Origin: a virus
Reading direction: 5' to 3' (one strand)
IMG/VR virus record: IMGVR_UViG_3300021425_000008
Coordinates: 62,001-126,000 of that record
Length of the DNA stretch: 64,000 nucleotides
In this document: piece after piece, positions 53,081 to 59,887 of the stretch
Numbering within the stretch: position 1 is the first letter of the stretch
Layout: each line of letters starts with the position of its first letter
Position numbers and translations under genes: made by a program
The notes under the pieces: generated by a model
The model's database searches: none
What the model was told of the DNA's origin: nothing
What the model saw: the letters and a program-made list of their open reading frames with translations, nothing else

Positions 53081-53514
53081 TGATCGACTTACCTACACTT
53101 CAACAGATGTGGGAAAAGGATTCTAAGATTGACATTGACAATCTTCATACCGAATCGTTGAACATTCCAGTTCTGCATTCAAAATATTATGACATTTATA
53201 ATAACCTCATGTTGTTGAGGACAAAAGCAGAACAACAAAAAAAGAATGTAAGACACGAAAGGTATGAATACTATTCGGGTAAAGCTGACCCCGATGTGTA
53301 TATCCAAAATCCTTTCCCGAAAAAGATTAGAGATAAAGATACGATGACAAAGTATCTCGACGCTGACGAGAGATTGTCGAATGTTTCAATGAAAATTGAA
53401 TACTATAATGTAATGCTTAGATACATAGAAGAGATTCTAAAACAAATTACGAATCGAACTTATCAAATCAAAAACAGTATTGAATTCATGCGTTTCAGTT
53501 CAGGACTAGGCTAA
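53080..53514 (+). CDS. uvsY: Recombination mediator UvsY
   Basis: 144 aa (T4 137 aa). LPTLQQMWEKDSKIDIDNLH, then IPVLHSKYYDIYNNLMLLRT and a helical C-terminus (ILKQITNRTYQIKNSIEFMR) match UvsY. It loads the UvsX recombinase onto gp32-coated ssDNA. The ATG overlaps the previous stop (TAATG), and its own stop overlaps the next ATG the same way. Confidence 0.9.
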   Translation: MIDLPTLQQMWEKDSKIDIDNLHTESLNIPVLHSKYYDIYNNLMLLRTKAEQQKKNVRHERYEYYSGKADPDVYIQNPFPKKIRDKDTMTKYLDADERLSNVSMKIEYYNVMLRYIEEILKQITNRTYQIKNSIEFMRFSSGLG

Positions 53515-53699
53515 TGGAACAAGAAGATCAGTATTACCATTTAGAGTTGCCGATTGAAGCGGTTCGTATCATCCATAAAGGACTGTCACAGGCCTGTGAG
53601 AAATGGTCTGGTGGAGATCCAGTCGAACAAGAAGATCTTCAGACAATGAGAGATCATTTTTACAGAATTGTTTTAGAACATAGGTTTGACACTATGTAA
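53514..53699 (+). CDS. 61-aa hypothetical protein between uvsY and uvsW
   Basis: Acidic helical protein: YYHLELPIEAVRIIHKGLSQ, ACEKWSGGDPVEQEDLQTMR. Coupled to uvsY (TAATG). Its last codon carries the late box for uvsW. Function unknown; context suggests recombination. Confidence 0.55.
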   Translation: MEQEDQYYHLELPIEAVRIIHKGLSQACEKWSGGDPVEQEDLQTMRDHFYRIVLEHRFDTM

Positions 53700-53705
53700 T
53701 AAATA
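53698..53705 (+). promoter_or_regulatory. Late promoter box AATAAATA (uvsW)
   Basis: Overlaps the stop of the 61-aa gene, 24 nt before uvsW. T4 uvsW is also a late gene. Confidence 0.65.
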
Positions 53706-53728
53706 CTTGTAGGTGAGAACCTACATGA

Positions 53729-55195
53729 ATGGCTGATTTGACTATAGAAAAGGTAAACGAAGTTTACTTGAAGATTACAACGGAACCTCATATTGAGTAC
53801 GAACTGAGAGATAAGTTCACCTTTGAAGTTCCTAATAAAAAATTCATGCCTCAGTATCGTAGTAAGTACTGGGATGGATTTGTTCATCTCTTCAACATGA
53901 AGACCAAGAGAATCTATGTGGGTCTTCTTGATAAGATTATTGCGTTCTGTGAGAGTGCAGGATACACATATAAGTTTTTAAATAATAAATTCTACGGTCC
54001 ACCGTTTGAGGTGAATGACTTAGTAAGTCATGGTGGAACAAAAGATTATATGGAAAGTATATCACCTAGTATTAGTCCTCGTGACTATCAGGTAGATGGT
54101 GTATATGAAGCGTTAAGGTATAACAGAAAACTACTCATCTCTCCTACGGGTTCTGGTAAGTCTTTTATGATTTACTCCGTGGTGAGATATCACGTTGCAC
54201 GTGGTAATAAAATTCTATTGGTTGTTCCGACCACATCTCTTGTAGAACAGATGTTCAAAGACTTCCAACAATATGGATGGGATGCAGAGAATCATTGTCA
54301 CAGAATCTATGCTGGACGTGAGAGAGTCAATACGAATGAGGTAACGATTACAACTTGGCAGTCTGTCTATCAATTGGATCGTAAGTTCTTTGAAGACTAT
54401 GACGTTGTGATTGGTGACGAGGCCCACCTTTTTAAGAGTAAGTCTCTTATTGGTATCATGGATAAGTTACATCATGCTAAGTATAGATACGGGTTTACGG
54501 GGACACTAGACGGCTCTCAGACCCATAAGTGGGTGTTAGAAGGACTCTTTGGTCCATCATATAAAGTAACTCAAACAAAGAAACTTCAGGATGAAGGACA
54601 CTTAGCTTCACTTGATATTCAGTGTCTTGTCTTGAAGTACAAACCAAAGAAGTTTGAAACCTACGAAGATGAGATACAGTTTCTCATTGGTCATGAGAAA
54701 AGAAATAACTTTATTACAAATCTAGTCAGAGATCTGGATGGTAATAGTCTTGTATTATATTCCAGAGTGGAGGCTCATGGTGCCATCCTTTTTGACTTAA
54801 TAAATAAAAAGGTAAGTGAAGACCGTAAAGTATTCTTTATTCATGGTGGTGTGGATGCCGAAGATAGAGAACAAGTAAGGGAGATTACTGAAAAAGAAAA
54901 AGACGCTATCATCGTTGCATCTTACGGAACATTTAGTACTGGTATCAATATTAAAAATCTACACAATGTAATATTTGCCTCTCCATCCAAATCTAGAGTA
55001 AGAAACTTACAAAGTATTGGTAGAGTCCTACGTAAAGGCAAAGATAAAGTCAGTGCAAAACTTTATGATATTGCAGATGACTTAACAATTGGATCAAGAA
55101 AGAATTACACACTGAATCATTTTATTGAACGGGTCAAAATTTATGTTTCAGAACAGTTCAACTATGATATTTTTACTATCGACATAAAAGAATAA
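53729..55195 (+). CDS. uvsW: RNA-DNA/DNA helicase UvsW
   Basis: 488 aa (T4 about 500 aa). SF2 helicase motifs: Q-like SPRDYQVDGVYEALR, Walker A PTGSGKS (139-145), DEAH (230-233), FTGTLDG (motif III), ASYGTFSTGINIKNLHNVIF (motif V) and QSIGRVLRKGK (motif VI). UvsW unwinds R-loops and branched DNA, shifting T4 from origin- to recombination-dependent replication. Confidence 0.92.
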   Translation: MADLTIEKVNEVYLKITTEPHIEYELRDKFTFEVPNKKFMPQYRSKYWDGFVHLFNMKTKRIYVGLLDKIIAFCESAGYTYKFLNNKFYGPPFEVNDLVSHGGTKDYMESISPSISPRDYQVDGVYEALRYNRKLLISPTGSGKSFMIYSVVRYHVARGNKILLVVPTTSLVEQMFKDFQQYGWDAENHCHRIYAGRERVNTNEVTITTWQSVYQLDRKFFEDYDVVIGDEAHLFKSKSLIGIMDKLHHAKYRYGFTGTLDGSQTHKWVLEGLFGPSYKVTQTKKLQDEGHLASLDIQCLVLKYKPKKFETYEDEIQFLIGHEKRNNFITNLVRDLDGNSLVLYSRVEAHGAILFDLINKKVSEDRKVFFIHGGVDAEDREQVREITEKEKDAIIVASYGTFSTGINIKNLHNVIFASPSKSRVRNLQSIGRVLRKGKDKVSAKLYDIADDLTIGSRKNYTLNHFIERVKIYVSEQFNYDIFTIDIKE

Positions 55196-55204
55196 GGAGA
55201 ACGT

Positions 55205-55591
55205 ATGATTGAAGACGATTTTTACGCAACAATCAAACTTAAATGTGGAGATGAGATATTTTGTAAGGTGGCAGCATCTGAAGAAGATGATCGAACAATG
55301 TTACTTGTGTCTTATCCTATCTGTGTTCAACCTATTAAGACAAGAGGATCAGTTACTGGATACAAGTTTGAACCATGGTTAAAGACTTCTAATGAAGATC
55401 TTTTCCTGATCAACTTAGATGAAGTTCTCACGATGTCTGAATCAGAGAACATTGAAATGATTATGAACTATCAGGACTACATCAGAAAGAGTAACCAAGG
55501 TAACTTTGCAAAGTTAGATCGAAGAATGGGTTACTTAGGAAATGTAAGAGATACGAAAGAGGTCTTGGAGAAGTTATACAAGTCTTCTTAA
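55205..55591 (+). CDS. Conserved-type cyanophage protein after uvsW
   Basis: 128 aa. Strand-rich N-terminus (FYATIKLKCGDEIFCKVAAS; MLLVSYPICVQPIKT), then YKFEPWLKTSNEDLFLINLD and a helical end. The start of the domain resembles small Sm/SH3-like barrels, which is inference. RBS AAGGAG overlaps the uvsW stop region. No T4 counterpart recognised. Confidence 0.55.
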   Translation: MIEDDFYATIKLKCGDEIFCKVAASEEDDRTMLLVSYPICVQPIKTRGSVTGYKFEPWLKTSNEDLFLINLDEVLTMSESENIEMIMNYQDYIRKSNQGNFAKLDRRMGYLGNVRDTKEVLEKLYKSS

Positions 55592-55649
55592 AGAACCTAT
55601 AGCTATCCTATCATCCTGGACAAGCCTAGTCTATACGACTTTCGTTACC

Positions 55650-55678
55650 TTGTCAACACCTGATATCTCTGGTATAAT
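55650..55678 (+). promoter_or_regulatory. Sigma70-type promoter of gp55
   Basis: TTGTCA at 55650-55655, exactly 17 nt, then TATAAT at 55673-55678. It lies in an intergenic gap and decides the start: a TTG in frame at 55650 is inside the -35 box and cannot be the initiation codon. Confidence 0.8.
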
Positions 55679-55700
55679 TAAAACAACAAAAAGAACTTTT

Positions 55701-56180
55701 ATGCCTAAACCCAGAAATGCAGAACACTATGTAAATAACAAAGAGTTTCTGAACGCCCTTGAGAACTACTTCGCCAGAGTTGAGAAAGCAAAACTCAATG
55801 ATGAACCGAAACCAGAAATTCCTCGTTACATTGGTGAGTGCTTTCTGAAGATTGCAAATCATTTGTCATACAAACCAAACTTTGTGAACTACATGTTCAA
55901 AGATGACATGATCTGTGATGGTATCGAGAACTGTGTAAGATATATCCATAACTTTAATCCTGAGAAGTCCAAGAACCCCTTCGCTTATTTTACTCAGATC
56001 ATTTATTACGCATTCCTGAGAAGGATCTCTCAAGAGAAGAAACAGTTAGAGATCAAGAACAAGATTCTTGAGAAGACTGACTTCGATGAAGTCTTTGATG
56101 CCAATGATCTTGACATGGGTAACTATTCTGATTATAATAGTATTAAGGATACAGTTCATCAAAAACTGAGAAATTCATGA
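55701..56180 (+). CDS. 55: Late sigma factor gp55
   Basis: 159 aa (T4 185 aa). YVNNKEFLNALENYFARVEK, then IPRYIGECFLKIANHLSYKP, IENCVRYIHNFNPEKSKNPF and AYFTQIIYYAFLRRISQEKK match sigma region 2 of gp55. It directs the host RNA polymerase to TATAAATA-type late promoters, which are abundant in this window. Driven by a host-type promoter, so it can be made before late transcription starts. Confidence 0.88.
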   Translation: MPKPRNAEHYVNNKEFLNALENYFARVEKAKLNDEPKPEIPRYIGECFLKIANHLSYKPNFVNYMFKDDMICDGIENCVRYIHNFNPEKSKNPFAYFTQIIYYAFLRRISQEKKQLEIKNKILEKTDFDEVFDANDLDMGNYSDYNSIKDTVHQKLRNS

Positions 56181-56485
56181 TTGGAAAACTTGACCCCGAG
56201 GAACATGTTATGGACGAGTCCGTGATTTATCCTGGGAAGATGCTTGGACAACTTGCCATCGCATTGGAAAAACTGGGATGGGAGTATGGTGATGAGGTTG
56301 ATGTAGAGATTGGTGGCACTCAAGTCTCTGGTATTGATGTCGGTGAGGAGTACAATAAGAAGTGGCAGTCACCTCTTGGTACTCGTAAGTACAATAAAGA
56401 TGCCTTTATCATTATCAAAAATCAGTCACGTAGAGACTTGACTAAATCACAACCTATGGAAGAATTTAAGCCAGAACACGGTTAG
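56177..56485 (+). CDS. 102-aa hypothetical protein
   Basis: ATGA overlap with gp55. A helix (GKMLGQLAIALEKLGWEYGD) precedes a strand (DEVDVEIGGTQVSGIDVG), and the end is charged. It could be a regulatory or replication accessory; no family was recognised. Confidence 0.55.
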   Translation: MIGKLDPEEHVMDESVIYPGKMLGQLAIALEKLGWEYGDEVDVEIGGTQVSGIDVGEEYNKKWQSPLGTRKYNKDAFIIIKNQSRRDLTKSQPMEEFKPEHG

Positions 56486-56487
56486 AG

Positions 56488-57528
56488 ATGAAAGTTGCAA
56501 TAATTTCAGACACGCACTACGGCGCCCGTAAAGGATCTAAACTCTTTCACGATTACTTTGAAAAATTCTACAACGATGTGTTCTTTCCTACGATAGATAA
56601 AGAAGGTATCACCACTGTCATTCACATGGGTGATGCCTTTGATAGTCGAAAGGGTATTGAATTCAAGTCATTGAAGTGGTCGAAGAGAGTTGTGTTCAAT
56701 CCTCTCAAAGAACGTGGTATCAAGATGCATCTCATGGTTGGTAATCATGATGCATATTACAAGAATACGAATGAAATCAATGCTGTTGATCTTCTCCTAA
56801 AAGAATATGATAATGTTGAGGTTTATTCTTCTCCTACAGAAGTATCTGTGGGTGATCTCCCCGTTCTATTCATTCCTTGGATCAATGAGCAGAACGAAAA
56901 AGAAACCAACAGTATTATCAAAAAGACAAAGTGTTCAGTCGCAATGGGACACCTCGAACTCAACGGATTCGTCGCGACCCCTGGTCACATCATGGAGCAC
57001 GGTCATGACGCAAGAGCCTTTAATAAGTTCGAGAAAGTCTTTTCGGGACATTATCACGCTCGATCCGACAATGGGACCGTGTTCTATCTTGGTAATCCCT
57101 ATGAAATGTTCTGGAATGATGTCGAAAGTCCCAGAGGTTTCACTATTTTTGATACTGAGTCCCTGGAACATCGACCCGTAAACAATCCATACAGATTGTT
57201 CTACAAGATCTTCTACGAAGACACTGACCATCAGACATTCAACACCTCTGAGTATGAGAACAAGATCGTCAAGGTCATTGTAAGAAAGAAGACAGACACA
57301 AAGAAGTTTGAAAAGTTCATCGACAAACTCTATACGTCTGGTGTTGCTGATCTGAAGATTGTAGAGAACTTCCAACTCGATGAGTCCGAAGAGTTTGAAG
57401 CAGATGAGTCAGAAGACACGATGTCTATCCTCAGTCGTTATATTGACGAATCTGAAACTGAGTTAAATAAAACAGTAATTCAGTCTCTGATTAAAGAAAT
57501 ATACCAAGAGGCATGTGAGGTCGTATAA
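56488..57528 (+). CDS. 47: Recombination nuclease subunit gp47 (SbcD/Mre11 type)
   Basis: 346 aa (T4 339 aa). Calcineurin-type metallophosphoesterase motifs in order: ISDTHYG (Asp8, His10), HMGDAFDSRKG, MVGNHDAYY, MGHLELNGF and FSGHYHARS. Pairs with gp46 as the T4 Mre11-Rad50 complex for end resection and host DNA breakdown. Its stop overlaps the next ATG (TAATG). Confidence 0.93.
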   Translation: MKVAIISDTHYGARKGSKLFHDYFEKFYNDVFFPTIDKEGITTVIHMGDAFDSRKGIEFKSLKWSKRVVFNPLKERGIKMHLMVGNHDAYYKNTNEINAVDLLLKEYDNVEVYSSPTEVSVGDLPVLFIPWINEQNEKETNSIIKKTKCSVAMGHLELNGFVATPGHIMEHGHDARAFNKFEKVFSGHYHARSDNGTVFYLGNPYEMFWNDVESPRGFTIFDTESLEHRPVNNPYRLFYKIFYEDTDHQTFNTSEYENKIVKVIVRKKTDTKKFEKFIDKLYTSGVADLKIVENFQLDESEEFEADESEDTMSILSRYIDESETELNKTVIQSLIKEIYQEACEVV

Positions 57529-57809
57529 TGTTTATCATTACAGTTGCTGGTAAAGAAAAGGACGGTGCATACTCTGTGGTTGATGAGTCTGGGGAACAAG
57601 TCCTTTATATCTTCTGTGACGAAGACGACGCAGAAAGATATGCCTTACAACTGGAAGAACTTGACTACCCCGAGATGAATGTGTTAGAAGTAGAAGATGA
57701 GATAATGATCAAGACCTGTGAGATGCATGATCACAGGTACACTATTATAACCACTGACGATATTGTGATCCCTCCTGATTCTGAATATGATAGTTTTCAA
57801 AAAAATTAA
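57528..57809 (+). CDS. DUF3110-like protein
   Basis: 93 aa. VLYIFCDEDDAERYALQLEE, then LDYPEMNVLEVEDEI and a C-terminal IVIPPDSEYDSF match the pattern of DUF3110, a family otherwise of cyanobacteria and plastids. It sits between gp47 and gp46 and overlaps gp46 by 23 nt. The function of the family is unknown. Confidence 0.65.
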   Translation: MFIITVAGKEKDGAYSVVDESGEQVLYIFCDEDDAERYALQLEELDYPEMNVLEVEDEIMIKTCEMHDHRYTIITTDDIVIPPDSEYDSFQKN

Positions 57810-59496
57810 GTGGCAGAATTTTTTATCAACCGGCAATCATCCCACAGAAGTTAATTTAAACGAGGGGAACACCACTCTGATCATCGGTTCGAATGGTGCT
57901 GGTAAGTCCACCATTCTTGATGCACTGACTTTTGTTTTGTATGGTAAGTCTTTTCGTAAGATCAACAAGGGACAGTTGATCAACTCTACGAATGAGAAGG
58001 CTTGTCTCGTCGAGATTGAGTTTGATGTGAACTCTGTAAACTGGAAGATTCAACGTGGGATCAAACCAAACATCTTCAAGATCTATCGTAACGATGAGGA
58101 GTTGGATCAGTCCGCATCAGCAATTGATCAACAGAAGTGGTTGGAACAGAATGTTCTGAAGATGAACTACAAGTCATTCACACAGATTGTGATTCTTGGT
58201 TCTTCGACCTTTGTTCCGTTTATGCAACTTCCTGTCTCCTCACGTAGAGAAGTTGTAGAAGATCTATTGGACATTAAGATCTTCTCCTCGATGAATGATG
58301 TGATCAAGGGAAAGATTCGTAATATTCGTGAACAGGTCAAGACTCTGGAACTGAAGAAAGAGAACTTGAAAGATAAGGTTGATATGCAAAAAGACTTTAT
58401 CGATAAGATCGAGAGTCAGAGTAAGGATGACATCAAGACACGGATGGATAAGATCGAAACTCTGAATCAAGAAATTGAAAGATGTTTCAAACAGAGTTTT
58501 GAACAAGAAGAAGTATTGGAATACTTACAGAAAGAATTAAAATCTGTTGACAATGCTCAAGAGAGACTGAGAGAGTTTGGTAGTATCAAAGGTAAACTGT
58601 CTCAACGTATACAAAGTATTGTCAAGGAACATAAATTCTTCACAGAAAATACGGTATGTCCTACCTGTGACCAAGATATTGAGGAGTCGTTTCGAGTAAA
58701 TAGAATTAGTGACTCCCAATCTAAAGCAGAAGAGCTCCGAGAGGGTTATGAAAAACTTCAATCGGCTATTAAAGACGAAGAATTGAGGGAGTCACATTTC
58801 AAAACTCTATCCTCTAAAATTTCAGAAACACTTAATGACATTTCTTCTTTCAATGTACAGATCTCTGGTTTTCAACGACAGATCAGCGGACTGGAATCAG
58901 AAATTCAAACTGTTACCAGTCAGCTCGAGAACAGAAATACTGAGCATGAGAAGTTAGAATCCTTACACAGTAGTCTTGATAAGACATACGATGAACTGGT
59001 AGAGCACAAAGACAATATTTCCTACCACGATTTCATCTATAGTCTTCTTAAAGACGGTGGTGTAAAAGCAAAGATCATCAAAAAGTATCTACCCCTTATT
59101 AACCAACAAGTTAATAAGTATCTACAGATGATGGACTTTTACATCAACTTCAAACTTGACGAAGAATTCAACGAAACCGTAGAGTCTCCCATTCACGAAG
59201 ATTTTTCTTACGCATCTTTTAGTGAAGGGGAGAAGATGAGAATTGACCTGTCACTTCTATTCACCTGGAGGGAAATTGCAAGGGTCAAGAACTCAGTCAA
59301 TACAAATCTCCTGATTATGGATGAAGTCTTTGATAGTTCACTAGATGGTTTTGGAACCGATGAGTTCCTTAAAATTATTCGATACATCATCAAGGACGCA
59401 AACATATTCGTTATCAGTCACAAGACTGGTATGGATGATAAGTTTGATTCAGTCGTCAAGTTCGAAAAACATAAAGGTTTCTCAAGAAAAATTTAA
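57787..59496 (+). CDS. 46: Recombination nuclease ATPase subunit gp46 (Rad50/SbcC type)
   Basis: 569 aa (T4 560 aa). Walker A GSNGAGKS (34-41), a long coiled coil interrupted by a zinc hook CPTC near residue 290, ABC signature FSEGEKMRIDLSLLF and Walker B LLIMDEVFDSS. The start lies inside the DUF3110 gene. A complete Rad50-like protein. Confidence 0.93.
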   Translation: MIVFKKIKWQNFLSTGNHPTEVNLNEGNTTLIIGSNGAGKSTILDALTFVLYGKSFRKINKGQLINSTNEKACLVEIEFDVNSVNWKIQRGIKPNIFKIYRNDEELDQSASAIDQQKWLEQNVLKMNYKSFTQIVILGSSTFVPFMQLPVSSRREVVEDLLDIKIFSSMNDVIKGKIRNIREQVKTLELKKENLKDKVDMQKDFIDKIESQSKDDIKTRMDKIETLNQEIERCFKQSFEQEEVLEYLQKELKSVDNAQERLREFGSIKGKLSQRIQSIVKEHKFFTENTVCPTCDQDIEESFRVNRISDSQSKAEELREGYEKLQSAIKDEELRESHFKTLSSKISETLNDISSFNVQISGFQRQISGLESEIQTVTSQLENRNTEHEKLESLHSSLDKTYDELVEHKDNISYHDFIYSLLKDGGVKAKIIKKYLPLINQQVNKYLQMMDFYINFKLDEEFNETVESPIHEDFSYASFSEGEKMRIDLSLLFTWREIARVKNSVNTNLLIMDEVFDSSLDGFGTDEFLKIIRYIIKDANIFVISHKTGMDDKFDSVVKFEKHKGFSRKI

Positions 59497-59499
59497 TAT

Positions 59500-59532
59500 T
59501 GTTACGTTTTCACAAATGTTAGTGAAGTAACA
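59500..59532 (+). promoter_or_regulatory. Hairpin upstream of the 56-aa gene
   Basis: TGTTAC and TTCAC on the left arm pair with GTGAA and GTAACA on the right (three-base bulge). It begins just behind the gp46 stop and ends 12 nt before a TATAAT (59545-59550), so it overlaps the expected -35 region. Could be an operator or a gp46 transcript end. Confidence 0.45.
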
Positions 59533-59544
59533 CAAACACAACTA

Positions 59545-59550
59545 TATAAT
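59545..59550 (+). promoter_or_regulatory. -10 box TATAAT
   Basis: Perfect -10 hexamer, no good -35 at 17 nt (GTGAAG), 21 nt before the ATG at 59571. An activator may be needed. Confidence 0.45.
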
Positions 59551-59570
59551 GTGTGAATTGGAGATTGGTA

Positions 59571-59741
59571 ATGCACAATCTGATTTCGCACAATGAACTT
59601 GCATCTTGGAAGTGGGATGAAAAGTCTAACTCTGATGAGAAATACGACCAAGTATCCGAATACTTCCAATGCATTTCAGAATGTGGTATCATAGATAGCG
59701 ACGCAAGGAGGTTCTGCAGACACGTCCTGACCGAAGACTAA
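59571..59741 (+). CDS. 56-aa hypothetical protein
   Basis: MHNLISHNELASWKWDEKSN then YFQCISECGIIDSDARRFCR and a short tail. ATG at 59571 follows GGAGATTGGTA; in-frame GTG at 59553 is less likely. Three cysteines and a helical look. It is a single-gene unit between its own -10 and a terminator. Function unknown. Confidence 0.55.
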   Translation: MHNLISHNELASWKWDEKSNSDEKYDQVSEYFQCISECGIIDSDARRFCRHVLTED

Positions 59742-59763
59742 TCTTGTAAAAGGAGCAATCATC

Positions 59764-59803
59764 ACCAAAGACCCCTCTTGGAGAAATTCAAGAGGGGTTT
59801 GGT
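59764..59803 (+). terminator. Strong hairpin terminator
   Basis: ACCCCTCTTG (59771-59780) pairs perfectly with CAAGAGGGGT (59789-59798), extended outward by ACCAAA/TTTGGT. The outer pairing is bidirectional-like, though a long T-run is lacking. Confidence 0.7.
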
Positions 59804-59820
59804 CTATGTGCCAATATATA

Positions 59821-59865
59821 AACTGTCCGACCCAGTACAGACCATGATGGGTTTCGATGTATTAT
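59821..59865 (+). promoter_or_regulatory. Shared promoter type, copy 1 (VWA gene)
   Basis: AACTGTCC at 59821-59828 and TATTATAGCT from 59860. The ATG lies 28 nt after the start of TATTAT. Confidence 0.6.
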
Positions 59866-59887
59866 AGCTATATCGAGACAGACAACC

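Noticed and set aside
55650-55700. 17-residue N-terminal extension of gp55 from TTG
   Set aside because: The TTG is the first part of a sigma70 -35 box whose -10 lies at 55673, so the codon would be upstream of the transcript start.
57462-57470. TTAAATAAA inside gp47, and similar TAAATA strings inside uvsW and the VWA gene
   Set aside because: They lie deep inside coding sequence with no gene start within 40 nt; not called late promoters.
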